Assembly (NCBI GenBank): GCA_021735115.1 | Contig: JAIPHQ010000022.1 | Coordinates: 1-8,916, forward strand | Direction: 5' to 3' | Length of the DNA stretch: 8,916 nucleotides | DNA from: Candidatus Omnitrophota bacterium | Lineage (GTDB): Bacteria; Omnitrophota; Koll11; Duberdicusellales; 4484-171 | The notes under the pieces: model-generated | What the model saw: the letters and a program-made list of their open reading frames with translations, nothing else | The model's database searches: none | Told to the model about the DNA's origin: nothing | In this document: positions 1 to 6,742 of the stretch, piece after piece | How the letters are laid out: each line of letters begins with the position of its first letter | Position numbering within the stretch: the first letter of the stretch is position 1 | Translations under genes and position numbers: made by a program

Positions 1-586
1 GTAACATATAAGCAGTCTGGACTATCACTTTATCGCCTCTTTGATAACCATAAAGATCATTAAAAGATTTAAAGTTGTCAATATCTACATAACAAAAAGA
101 AAAATATTCTTTTTTCTTAAAATTATCTTTAACCATATCTTCTAAAATCCTTGCTCCGGGAAGGCCGGTTAAAGTATTAGCGTTAATACTATGCTTGGCC
201 CGGCGCAAAGCTATTTCAATCCTCATACGAAGATCAAGCGGGTCAGGAGGTTTAATTAAATAATCATCAACCCCTTGCTTTACCCCTAAAAGCTGATTGC
301 GTAAGTGCCGTTTATTAATTAAAGTTATAACTGGAACAAACGTGGTAAGAAAATCATTTTTGAGGCGCTTGCAGATATCAAGTTGCGTACTGCGAGCCGA
401 TTCCACATCCACAACTATTACATCAGGAGAAACACTTTTAATTTTTTCCAAATCATATAATTCTAATTTTTTTTCTGATGGTTTTTGGAGATAAACTTCA
501 TAGCCCCATCCGTCAAAACAAAAATCTAAAACTTCTTTTAGTTTTTGATCGGAAGAAATAATCAAGATCTTGCGGGTTTTATCCAT
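1..586 (-). CDS. Response regulator, receiver + GGDEF-type domain (3' partial)
   Basis: This gene runs off the left edge after 195 codons. The start is the ATG at 584-586. Residues about 6-120 form a CheY-like receiver domain: a hydrophobic first strand (KILII), the likely phospho-acceptor D60 after 'DVIVV', T88 at the switch position, and K112-P113 in 'DDYLIKP'. The usual acidic pair after strand 1 is S12-D13, so one acid is replaced. After a short helix, 'NTLTGLPG' (137-144) and 'YVDIDNFKSFNDLYGYQRGD' open a GGDEF diguanylate-cyclase-type domain with its metal-binding Asp. The GG(D/E)EF signature itself would lie beyond the edge, so catalytic activity cannot be judged. It probably converts a phosphorylation signal into c-di-GMP synthesis or a degenerate regulatory output in the cytoplasm. 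It lies 33 bases downstream of the EF-G fusion gene on the same strand, so co-transcription is possible, although it has its own promoter-like element. Confidence 0.88.
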   Translation of the reverse strand, partial: MDKTRKILIISSDQKLKEVLDFCFDGWGYEVYLQKPSEKKLELYDLEKIKSVSPDVIVVDVESARSTQLDICKRLKNDFLTTFVPVITLINKRHLRNQLLGVKQGVDDYLIKPPDPLDLRMRIEIALRRAKHSINANTLTGLPGARILEDMVKDNFKKKEYFSFCYVDIDNFKSFNDLYGYQRGDKVIVQTAYML

Positions 587-594
587 AATAACTG

Positions 595-603
595 ATTATA
601 ACA
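595..603 (-). promoter_or_regulatory. Extended -10 promoter element before the response regulator
   Basis: On the minus strand this reads TGT-TATAAT, a perfect -10 hexamer with a TGn extension. It ends only 8 bases before the ATG at 586. A start site at the usual distance would give a leader of about one or two bases. No Shine-Dalgarno sequence is present between the element and the ATG. The -35 position (about 618-623, reading TTAATT) is weak and overlaps the end of the upstream gene. This is a pattern match only. Confidence 0.4.
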
Positions 604-619
604 CAATATATAGAAAAAA

Positions 620-3600
620 TTAAGTTTCTTTTTCTTCTTTTTTAGTTTCAATTACTTTTTGGGCAATTTTTTCCGGAACAGGCGCATACTTTTTTAGCTG
701 CATTGAACAATTTGCCCGTCCATTGGTAAGTGAGCGAAGATCTGTAACATAACCAAACATCTCAGATAAAGGGACCTCGGATTGAATCATTTTTTGTTTT
801 CCTTTTGGGTCTATTCCCAACACGTTACCTCTTTTTGAAGATATATAACTTACCACATTACTCACATAATCTTCTGGAGTTATTACCTCTAAATCCATTA
901 TCGGCTCAAGCAGGGAAGGTTTACAATTCATAAAAGCCTTTTTAAAACATTGTCTTGCTGCTATTTTAAATGCCATCTCTGATGAATCAACTTCATGGAA
1001 AGAACCATCTGTTAAATTCACTTTTACATCAATTACCGGATACCCTGCATAAACTCCTTCCGATAAAGCTTCAACCACCCCTTTTTCTACCGCCGGAATA
1101 AATCCGGCCGGGATTGCTCCACCTTTGATGCTATTTGTAAAACTAAAACCTTTGCCTTTTTCATTAGGAGAAAGATCAAGGATAACATGAGCATATTGAC
1201 CCCGGCCGCCGGATTGTTTAATATGCTTATATTCGTGCTTGATGCTCGCAGAAATTGTCTCTCGATAGGCAACTTTCGGCTCCCCTACCTCAACTTCTAC
1301 TCCAAATTCCTCTTTAAGCCGGTTTACAATAATATCTAAATGAAGCTCCCCCATTCCAGAGAGAATAGTTTCTGATGTTTCGTGATTAGTAGCCGCTTTA
1401 AAAGTAGGATCCTCATTTGAAAGCTTAGCTAAAGCTTTAGATAATTTATCTTGGTCGGAACGGCTTTTTGGTTTAACACTAATTGACACCACTGGTTCTG
1501 AAAATTCTATCGATTCTAAAATTATCGGATCTTCCAAATTGGTAAGAGTATCCCCGGTTAAAGTATCACCTAAACCCACTACTGCAGCAATATCACCAGT
1601 AAATACAGCTTGACGGGCTTCTCTTTGATTAGCATGCATCTGCAAAATTCTTGAAACTCTTTCTTTTTTACCTTTTGTTACATTGTAAACATAAGTCCCC
1701 TGTTTTAAAACCCCTGAATAAACACGAATATAAACAAGTTTGCCTATATGTTTATCGGTTTGAACCTTAAAAGCTAAAGCTGAAAACGGCTCACTATCAG
1801 ATATCTTTCTTTTTACTAGCGTTTCTTTATCATCCGGTAAAACCCCTTCTACAGGCGGCAGATTAGCTGGCGAGGGAAGGTAATCCACTATACCATTCAA
1901 TAAAGACTGTACCCCCTTGTTTTTTAAAGCAGTCCCGCAAAAAACCGGAACAAACCGACAAGCCAGCACACTGATTCGAATAGCTTGCTTTAACTCAGCT
2001 TCTTCTATAGAATCAGGAGATTTAAGATATTTCTCCATAAGTTTATTATTGTCAGAGGCAATTTCTTCTAATAAATGCATTTTCGCCTCTTTAGCTTGAT
2101 TTTCTAAATCACTGGGAATATCTTTAATTTCAAAGTTTTCTTTACTTAATTCATCTTGGTAATAATAAGCTTTCATCTGAATTAAATCAATAATTCCTTT
2201 AAAATTATCTTCTTTCCCGATAGGAATCTGCATCAAAATTGGTTTTGCCCCTAATTGTTTTTTCATCTGAGCCACTACACTATAAAAATCTGCTCCCATC
2301 CGATCCATTTTATTAATAAAAGCAAGTTTGGGCACCTTAAACTTCTCAGACAAAAACCAAACCTTTTCTGCTTGAGGCTCAACCCCGCCTACTGCGCAAA
2401 ATACCGAAACTGCACCATCTAAAACTCGCAGTGAACGCTCTACCTCAGCAGTAAAATCTACGTGGCCGGGAGTATCAATAACATTAATCCTTTTTTGGCG
2501 CCAATTACAGGTAGTGGCAGCTGAAGTGATAGTAATCCCCCTCTCCTGCTCCTGCTTCATCCAATCCATTACCGAGGCTCCATCATGGGTTTCACCTATT
2601 TTGTGCGAACGTCCAGTATAAAAAAGAATTCTTTCAGTCAAAGTAGTTTTACCCGCGTCAATATGAGCCATGATCCCAATATTTCGAATACTATCTAATT
2701 GATACTTCCTCTGAGGCTTTTCCTCTTCCTCTTTTTTTTGCTTGGCCTTTTCCTTTTCGGATTTCTCATCTCGGGTTTCGGCTTCCCTCCCCTCAGGCTC
2801 TTTCTGTGTTTCCATATTTTTCTGTGTTTCCGTGGTTGCAGCTTTTTCTTCTTTCTGTGTTACGCCTCCATCTGTTTCTTCGTCCTCTCGTCCGTCGTCC
2901 TTCTTCTTTTCAGTTCTTACTTCTTTACTTTTTTCTCTCTCTACCTCTTTATCTCTTTGCTTCTCTGGCTCTTCCTCTACCTTTTCGGATTTCTCATTTC
3001 GGGTTTCGGCTTTATCTGCCTCCCCTTCTTCTCCTCTCAATCGATGTAGCAGCTTTATCCTTTCTTTATCTAGGTTAACTATTTTTTCTTGCTTTAGACT
3101 TAATTCTTTCTCTTTTAATTCTAATTTTTCTTTCAATTCATCATATTTTTCTTTTAATTCTGAATGCTCATCCTTTGAAACCCAACCGCTTTGCTTTTGC
3201 TCTTCTTTCATCTTTGTTACTTGATTAGCATATTTTTGAGCTAACTCTGCCTTTTTCTTTAATTTTTTTCTTTCTGACTCAAGGTTAAAGCTAAATTTAT
3301 TAATTTGTTCATTATTTTGTTTAATTTTTTCCTGCAATTCTTGATTTTTTTTGTTGAATTGTTCAAGTTTTTTTTGGATCTTTACGTTTTTTGAAAATTC
3401 TTCTTCTAATTTTTTATCTTTTTCTTTTATCTTTTCTTCTAGTTCCAGCTTAGGCTGCTGTTCTTTTTTAATCATATCTTGTTGATTTTTTAACCATTTT
3501 TCACTTCTATTTATTTTTTGACGAAATTTTTCATTTTCAGCTTTGATTTTTTCTATTTTTTCCCGTAAAAAATCATTTTCTTTTTTTAGCTTATCTCTAT

Positions 3601-3799
3601 TTTTTTGACTTACTTGTAGCTGATGTCTTTGTTCTCTTAAGCTTTTTACTTTATCCTCAAGCGAATTTATTTTTTGTAAAAGAGAAAATTTAGGCATTTT
3701 TTTTGTTTTCTTAGGGGTAGGCTTTTTAGTAGTATCAGAAAATGAATAAACCACTAAAAAAACCGAAACTAAAATTAATCCTGCGGTTAGTATAATCAT
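620..3799 (-). CDS. Membrane-anchored coiled-coil protein fused to complete elongation factor G
   Basis: Residues 2-20 are a hydrophobic helix followed by a Lys-rich stretch, predicting an N-terminal anchor with the rest in the cytoplasm. Residues about 38-260 are Lys/Glu/Gln-rich heptad-like coiled coil. About 264-363 is charged low-complexity linker with internal repeats. Residues 364-1059 (696, close to the usual ~700) are a complete EF-G: G1 AHIDAGKTT (378-386), G2 RGITI (420-424), G3 DTPGH (442-446), G4 NKMD (496-499), domain [12 protein letters not shown] (863-872) and HEVDSSE (935-941), and a C-terminal TNGR (1025-1028) where TQGR is common. EF-G drives GTP-dependent ribosome translocation and, with RRF, recycling. 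No ATG, GTG or TTG occurs at the normal EF-G start; the nearest Met upstream is M329, without a Shine-Dalgarno. No rpsL, rpsG or tuf neighbours are present, so this could be a second EF-G. The fusion is seen directly; ribosome tethering at the membrane is inference. Confidence 0.9.
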   Translation of the reverse strand: MIILTAGLILVSVFLVVYSFSDTTKKPTPKKTKKMPKFSLLQKINSLEDKVKSLREQRHQLQVSQKNRDKLKKENDFLREKIEKIKAENEKFRQKINRSEKWLKNQQDMIKKEQQPKLELEEKIKEKDKKLEEEFSKNVKIQKKLEQFNKKNQELQEKIKQNNEQINKFSFNLESERKKLKKKAELAQKYANQVTKMKEEQKQSGWVSKDEHSELKEKYDELKEKLELKEKELSLKQEKIVNLDKERIKLLHRLRGEEGEADKAETRNEKSEKVEEEPEKQRDKEVEREKSKEVRTEKKKDDGREDEETDGGVTQKEEKAATTETQKNMETQKEPEGREAETRDEKSEKEKAKQKKEEEEKPQRKYQLDSIRNIGIMAHIDAGKTTLTERILFYTGRSHKIGETHDGASVMDWMKQEQERGITITSAATTCNWRQKRINVIDTPGHVDFTAEVERSLRVLDGAVSVFCAVGGVEPQAEKVWFLSEKFKVPKLAFINKMDRMGADFYSVVAQMKKQLGAKPILMQIPIGKEDNFKGIIDLIQMKAYYYQDELSKENFEIKDIPSDLENQAKEAKMHLLEEIASDNNKLMEKYLKSPDSIEEAELKQAIRISVLACRFVPVFCGTALKNKGVQSLLNGIVDYLPSPANLPPVEGVLPDDKETLVKRKISDSEPFSALAFKVQTDKHIGKLVYIRVYSGVLKQGTYVYNVTKGKKERVSRILQMHANQREARQAVFTGDIAAVVGLGDTLTGDTLTNLEDPIILESIEFSEPVVSISVKPKSRSDQDKLSKALAKLSNEDPTFKAATNHETSETILSGMGELHLDIIVNRLKEEFGVEVEVGEPKVAYRETISASIKHEYKHIKQSGGRGQYAHVILDLSPNEKGKGFSFTNSIKGGAIPAGFIPAVEKGVVEALSEGVYAGYPVIDVKVNLTDGSFHEVDSSEMAFKIAARQCFKKAFMNCKPSLLEPIMDLEVITPEDYVSNVVSYISSKRGNVLGIDPKGKQKMIQSEVPLSEMFGYVTDLRSLTNGRANCSMQLKKYAPVPEKIAQKVIETKKEEKET
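2752..2783. repeat. In-frame linker repeat A, copy 1
   Basis: A 32-base module inside the EF-G linker that matches 2980-3011 at 31 of 32 positions. On the minus strand it encodes [10 protein letters not shown] (about residues 340-350). Its core resembles tandem 'GGATTTCGGATTTC' runs, of which a shorter relative occurs at 6350-6366 in the zinc-finger gene. Confidence 0.8.
2798..2841. repeat. In-frame linker repeat B, copy 1
   Basis: A 44-base module in the EF-G linker that matches 6269-6312 in the zinc-finger gene at 42 of 44 positions. On the minus strand it encodes [14 protein letters not shown] (about residues 320-334), in the same frame as the other copy. The module itself contains two 'TTTCTGTGTTTCC' halves. 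Confidence 0.85.
2980..3011. repeat. In-frame linker repeat A, copy 2
   Basis: Second copy of the 32-base module at 2752-2783, differing at one base. It encodes [10 protein letters not shown] (about residues 264-274) and marks the junction of the coiled coil with the low-complexity linker. Confidence 0.8.
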
Positions 3800-3832
3800 A
3801 ATTATTTATTATATTAAGTAATTTATTTAATA

Positions 3833-3841
3833 ATTATACCA
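3833..3841 (-). promoter_or_regulatory. Extended -10 promoter element before the EF-G fusion
   Basis: The minus strand reads TGG-TATAAT, a consensus -10 with TGn extension, and a T-run occupies the -35 region. It predicts a leader of about 25-30 bases before the ATG at 3799. That leader is almost pure A/T and has no Shine-Dalgarno sequence. A second TATAAT lies at 3808-3813, only 8 bases from the ATG, but it lacks a -35. Confidence 0.45.
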
Positions 3842-3885
3842 TATCTTTCTTTGTTAAAAAAGTACACGCATATACTAACAATTTC

Positions 3886-3913
3886 TTGCCATACTCAATA
3901 ATTATGCTAAAAT
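3886..3913 (+). promoter_or_regulatory. Promoter of the yqeY-like gene, apparently leaderless
   Basis: TTGCCA (3886-3891), a 16-base spacer ending in TGC, and TAAAAT (3908-3913) form a sigma-70-type promoter with an extended -10. Only six bases separate the -10 from the ATG at 3920, so transcription would begin at or next to the A of the start codon. There is no Shine-Dalgarno sequence. Confidence 0.5.
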
Positions 3914-3919
3914 TAATTT

Positions 3920-4366
3920 ATGCTTTTCGATAAAATCTATACAGATTACATTACCGCCCGCAAAGAAAAAAACCAAAAAAAATCTCAGTTTTTAGGTTAT
4001 ATTCGTTCTGAATTAACAAATCTGGCAAAAGAACTAAAAAAAGATAAATTAGGTGATTCAAAAGTATTAAAAATATTAAAAAAACAAGAAAAAAAATTAA
4101 AAGAAGCTTTTGAATCAACTAAAGAATCAGGAAGGGAGGATATCGTAGATGACTTAAAAATTGAGTTGGAAATATTATCCGGCTATCTACCCGAACCATT
4201 AAGCCCGGAAAAAATCGAAGATACGATTAATAAAACTATCGCAGAATTACAAGCCGCGTCAGCCTCTGATATGGGAAAAGTTATGAAAGAAATTTTAAGA
4301 AAAATCGGAACTCAAGCTGACCCCAAACAAATAAGCAAAACCGTTAAAGAAAAACTCTCCTCATAA
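3920..4366 (+). CDS. yqeY: YqeY/GatB-like domain protein
   Basis: The 148-residue length is typical of the YqeY family (about 147-150). Family landmarks are visible: the N-terminal 'LFDKIYTDYITARKEKN' helix, the central 'AFESTKESGREDIVDDLKIE', 'ILSGYLPEPLSPEKIE' (YLPxxLS is a hallmark), and the C-terminal 'ASDMGKVMKEI'. The fold resembles the tail domain of GatB, the amidotransferase subunit that makes Gln-tRNA or Asn-tRNA. A tRNA-related role is usually proposed, but the biochemical function is not established. No GatB catalytic domain is present. The protein is unusually Lys-rich, in keeping with the AT-rich DNA. It is the only clear plus-strand gene, divergent from the EF-G fusion, and its last six bases overlap the end of the convergent small gene at 4361-4648. 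Confidence 0.88.
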   Translation: MLFDKIYTDYITARKEKNQKKSQFLGYIRSELTNLAKELKKDKLGDSKVLKILKKQEKKLKEAFESTKESGREDIVDDLKIELEILSGYLPEPLSPEKIEDTINKTIAELQAASASDMGKVMKEILRKIGTQADPKQISKTVKEKLSS

Positions 4367-4648
4367 ATCTTTTAATGTTTGCTGGATAAACTCAACTACA
4401 GGGTGTGTTTGTTTGTTGATTGCCTGTTTGACAAGCTCTGTTAATTTACCGCGTTTTTGGACATCTTCTTTGATTTTATCTAAATTAAAATCAACCTCTC
4501 CTTCAAAATAAATATCTAGGTCCTCTAATAATTTATCAATATTATATTCAGAATTAAAATCATTCAACTTTTTTAATTTATCCGCCTTCCTTTTCTTTGA
4601 CCTTCTTATCTCTGCTCTTATGTCTCGTTTATCTGGTTGCTGGTTCAT
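4361..4648 (-). CDS. Small charged protein of unknown function
   Basis: A 95-residue protein that I do not recognise. The N-terminal third is strongly basic ('EIRRSKKRKADKLKKL'), followed by an acidic middle ('LLEDLDIYFEGEVDFNLDKIKEDV') and a C-terminal helix ending 'VVEFIQQTLKDL'. It has no membrane segment, signal peptide or cysteine cluster. It starts 12 bases after the stop of the gene at 4661-4894 and is probably its operon partner. No clear Shine-Dalgarno precedes the ATG, which fits translational coupling. Its stop overlaps the 3' end of the convergent yqeY-like gene by six bases. The basic N-terminus could bind nucleic acid, but that is only a guess. It is supported as a gene by position, spacing and protein-like composition. 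Confidence 0.65.
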   Translation of the reverse strand: MNQQPDKRDIRAEIRRSKKRKADKLKKLNDFNSEYNIDKLLEDLDIYFEGEVDFNLDKIKEDVQKRGKLTELVKQAINKQTHPVVEFIQQTLKDL

Positions 4649-4660
4649 AATAAATATGAC

Positions 4661-4894
4661 TTACATCTGTTCTACGGCTTCTTTCATTAATGGTAAAATT
4701 CCTTCTACTTCTTCTTTGGTCAAGCGACCCAATTTAGTAAAACGAAAATTATCTTCATTGTCTTTGTTTTCTCTGGTAATTTGGACTTTTTTAGTTCCTT
4801 GATTATAAGAAAAAACTCTTACCCTAATTCTTGTTCCATCCCCTTCCCAAGCTTTTGCAAACAACTCTTTGTCTAGATCTGCGTTATAAGGCAT
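4661..4894 (-). CDS. Small PC4-like protein, putative
   Basis: A 77-residue protein. The central 'IRVRVFSYNQGTKKVQITRE' looks like paired beta strands, followed by 'FRFTKLGRLTKEEVEGILPLMKEA', a turn and a C-terminal helix. This strand-strand-'KLGRLT'-helix layout resembles the small bacterial PC4/p15-like single-stranded-DNA-binding proteins that act in transcription or repair. The match is by memory of the pattern, not by alignment. A strong Shine-Dalgarno, AAGGAGGAG at 4898-4906, sits at good spacing and fixes the ATG at 4892-4894. It lies first in a probable two-gene unit with the small gene at 4361-4648. The 110 bases separating it from uppP upstream hold short repeats but no convincing promoter. 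Confidence 0.7.
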   Translation of the reverse strand: MPYNADLDKELFAKAWEGDGTRIRVRVFSYNQGTKKVQITRENKDNEDNFRFTKLGRLTKEEVEGILPLMKEAVEQM

Positions 4895-4897
4895 ACT

Positions 4898-4906
4898 CTC
4901 CTCCTT
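4898..4906 (-). promoter_or_regulatory. Strong ribosome binding site
   Basis: Minus-strand AAGGAGGAG, three bases before the ATG at 4894. It contrasts with the absence of a Shine-Dalgarno before the EF-G fusion, the yqeY-like gene and the response regulator, so the organism appears to use both initiation modes. Confidence 0.7.
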
Positions 4907-4926
4907 TTTTGGTTAATTGGTTTTTT

Positions 4927-4960
4927 AGCATAGTGCAAAGAGCATAGCGCATAGCGTAAA
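4927..4960. repeat. Short degenerate 'GCATAGCG' repeat
   Basis: The stretch contains AGCATAGTGC, AGCATAGCGC and ATAGCGTA, three imperfect units of a roughly 10-base motif, between uppP and the PC4-like gene. It is preceded by 'GGTTAATTGGTT'. It looks like a low-complexity intergenic repeat. No function is visible. Confidence 0.5.
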
Positions 4961-5004
4961 ACACTAACGCCAAACGATTTGCGCTCTGCTGGATACTCAC
5001 CATT

Positions 5005-5748
5005 TCAATTGATAAATAAAAATCCCACTATTGACACTATTATACAATAATACCCAAAATAAATAAACTTTTTCATAATCAATGCTTTTTTTACTAAAAA
5101 TAAGGAAAAAAGTCCGGTTATAAAAGCAACTAAAAAGGATATTATTAAAATCAAGGGGTTCACCTTAAGTTTTGCCAAAGCATCTACCTTTAATAAAAAA
5201 GTTCCCGCAATTGGAAATATTGACATAATAAAAGATAAAGCAAAAGCGATTTTTGGCTTAAACTTTCTAGCCAAAAGGCCAATAATAGTTATACCTGAAC
5301 GGGAAATACCCGGCAAAAAAGAGAATCCTTGTAAAGCTCCTAAAATAAGCGCATCTCTAACTGATATATCTGTCAGCTCTCTATTGCCTTTTAGCCTCTT
5401 AGCTGTTAAAAGTATGAATCCATTAATAAGAAGAAAAACAAATATGAAATGGTTGCTGGTAAAATAACAGCTTAAAATTTTGTCAATAGTTATTCCTAAT
5501 AAAGCAGTAATTACTGTTGTTATTATCAAATAAACAATTATTTTTTTATTTTTTAAAGCAGCAAAAACTTCTTTATAAAGAAAAATAAAAATTGCTAATA
5601 AAGTTGCAATGTGAAGAAAAACAAAAAAAGATAATAAATCTTTGCTAAGATAAAAAATATTTTTAAAAATAAACAGATGGCCTGAACTACTAATCGGCAA
5701 GAATTCACTTAATCCTTGTATGAGAGAAAAATATATAAATTTTAACAA
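5005..5748 (-). CDS. uppP: Undecaprenyl-diphosphatase UppP/BacA
   Basis: An integral membrane enzyme that removes a phosphate from undecaprenyl pyrophosphate, recycling the lipid carrier for peptidoglycan and other envelope polymers. Both family signatures are present: 'QGLSEFLPISSSGH' (11-24) with the catalytic-region Glu and His, and 'LPGISRSGIT' (145-154) with the conserved Arg. Several hydrophobic helices follow (about 42-57, 71-90, 100-115, 163-185, 197-220, 229-246). The 247 residues are slightly short of the common 260-275. The start is TTG (5746-5748): no ATG lies nearby, and this start places the QGLSEFLP motif at the usual distance from the N-terminus. Only four bases separate it from the TAG of the upstream zinc-finger gene, so translation is probably coupled. 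Known members confer bacitracin resistance when over-expressed. Confident call. Confidence 0.93.
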   Translation of the reverse strand: MLKFIYFSLIQGLSEFLPISSSGHLFIFKNIFYLSKDLLSFFVFLHIATLLAIFIFLYKEVFAALKNKKIIVYLIITTVITALLGITIDKILSCYFTSNHFIFVFLLINGFILLTAKRLKGNRELTDISVRDALILGALQGFSFLPGISRSGITIIGLLARKFKPKIAFALSFIMSIFPIAGTFLLKVDALAKLKVNPLILIISFLVAFITGLFSLFLVKKALIMKKFIYFGYYCIIVSIVGFLFIN

Positions 5749-5752
5749 TGTT

Positions 5753-6718
5753 CTAACCCTGGATCAAAAGAAAGATCAAGATAATTAAAACTAACGCACC
5801 AATCCCCACAGAAATATATCCAATTAAATTTGTTTTTGAATCATCTAAAGGTGGAACATCGGAAGGAAAATTATCTATACTTTTTTGATATTCTTCGTCT
5901 GATTCTTCTTTGCTAACTTCTGGTAATGAGCCTAATTCATCTTCAGCTAATTCTGACTTTTTTTCTAGGTCGTTATTTTGACTATCTTCGGTTTTATCTT
6001 CGTCAGCTTTTTCTTTAACTTCTTTGACTGATTCTTGATTAATTTCTGGTTCTTGTTCTAATGGTTCCAGCTCTTGCTCTTCTCCAGCTGGATTCTGTTC
6101 ATTATCAACACTCGTTTCTTCAGATTTCTTGCTTTCAGGCTTTTTTTCATAAAAAGTCTTTATTCCTTCGGCTGGAAAGTATTCCACTTCCTTCTCACTT
6201 TTTTCTTCTTTCTTCTGTGCTTCCTTATCCTTCTGTGTTTCAGTGGTTGCAACTTTTTCTTCCTTAGACTCTTTCTGTGTTTCCGTATTTTTCTGTGCTT
6301 CCGTGGTTGCAGTTTCTTCTCCTGTTTCTTCTTTTTTGGATTCCGTATTTCGGATTTCGGATTTCTCTTCCTTCTCTTCTTTTTCCACAGGTTCTCTCCC
6401 CGACGCTTCGGTCGGGACTTCCTTCGGCCGCTGGTTTTCTTCTTTCTCTGTTTCAGTAGTTGTAGCTTTTTCTAAATTTGAAGGTTGAGATGTGTCAGAA
6501 GATATGATTTCAAAATCATCTTCATTTTCTTTTTGATCTTTTTTATTTTCAGCAGATTTATTTTCTTCAGATTCATCTAATTTGTCCATTAACTGGCCCA
6601 GTGAAGTACGGCAATCATGACAAACACATAAATGTTCTTCTACTTTTTTTATTTCTTCCTCATCTGCTGTATGTTGGACATATTTAGTGAGTAACTTTTT
6701 TATTTCTTCACAACTCAT
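5753..6718 (-). CDS. Zinc-finger (anti-sigma-type) protein with acidic linker and C-terminal membrane anchor
   Basis: The 321-residue protein opens with a zf-HC2-like zinc finger: C3, then H29-x3-C33-x2-C36, as in the N-terminal domain of zinc-binding anti-sigma factors. Residues about 48-290 are a very acidic, Glu/Lys/Thr-rich low-complexity linker containing 'ATTETQK'-type repeats. One hydrophobic helix (about 298-319) ends the protein with only two residues after it, so it is tail-anchored with the finger in the cytoplasm. An anti-sigma role is suggested by the finger, but no sigma-factor gene is adjacent and there is no periplasmic sensor domain, so it may instead be a scaffold. The ATG is preceded by AGGAGG (6723-6728) and a good promoter. 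It is the first gene of a likely two-gene operon with uppP. Linker repeats are shared with the EF-G fusion. Confidence 0.75.
   Translation of the reverse strand: MSCEEIKKLLTKYVQHTADEEEIKKVEEHLCVCHDCRTSLGQLMDKLDESEENKSAENKKDQKENEDDFEIISSDTSQPSNLEKATTTETEKEENQRPKEVPTEASGREPVEKEEKEEKSEIRNTESKKEETGEETATTEAQKNTETQKESKEEKVATTETQKDKEAQKKEEKSEKEVEYFPAEGIKTFYEKKPESKKSEETSVDNEQNPAGEEQELEPLEQEPEINQESVKEVKEKADEDKTEDSQNNDLEKKSELAEDELGSLPEVSKEESDEEYQKSIDNFPSDVPPLDDSKTNLIGYISVGIGALVLIILIFLLIQG
6230..6261. repeat. In-frame linker repeat B, partial copy
   Basis: A 32-base segment matching 2819-2850 of the EF-G linker at 29 of 32 positions. It encodes KVATTETQK in the zinc-finger protein, in the same frame as the other copies. 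A more degenerate relative lies at about 6445-6473 (KATTTETEK). Confidence 0.75.
6269..6312. repeat. In-frame linker repeat B, copy 2
   Basis: A 44-base segment matching 2798-2841 of the EF-G linker gene at 42 of 44 positions. It encodes ATTEAQKNTETQKE. Such high DNA identity between unrelated genes means recent spread or gene conversion rather than chance low complexity alone. Confidence 0.85.
6399..6416. repeat. GC-rich palindrome inside the zinc-finger gene
   Basis: CCCGAC and GTCGGG arms flank a GCTTCG loop, inside a GC-rich island of a few dozen bases (about 6391-6433) within an AT-rich gene. On the minus strand it encodes VPTEASGRE in frame. Its composition differs sharply from its surroundings, which suggests an inserted palindromic repeat. 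Confidence 0.6.
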
Positions 6719-6742
6719 ACATCCTCCTGTTTATTTAAAGAT

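Noticed and set aside
297..494. 65-codon plus-strand open frame
   Set aside because: It lies opposite the receiver domain, whose motifs are clear on the minus strand.
1087..1272. 61-codon minus-strand open frame
   Set aside because: It lies inside the EF-G domain IV region in another frame; EF-G itself is intact there.
2699..3224. Several overlapping plus-strand open frames encoding Phe/Leu/Ser-rich proteins
   Set aside because: They are antisense shadows of the purine-rich Lys/Glu linker of the EF-G fusion. The apparent hydrophobic proteins are what GAA/AAA codons give on the other strand, and there are no ribosome sites or family motifs.
4620..4802. 60-codon plus-strand open frame
   Set aside because: Antisense to the two small minus-strand genes, with no ribosome site. 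The minus-strand frames have better protein composition and a strong Shine-Dalgarno.
6061..6488. Plus-strand open frames rich in Phe/Leu/Ser opposite the zinc-finger gene
   Set aside because: The same shadow effect over the acidic linker; no start signals and no recognisable domains.
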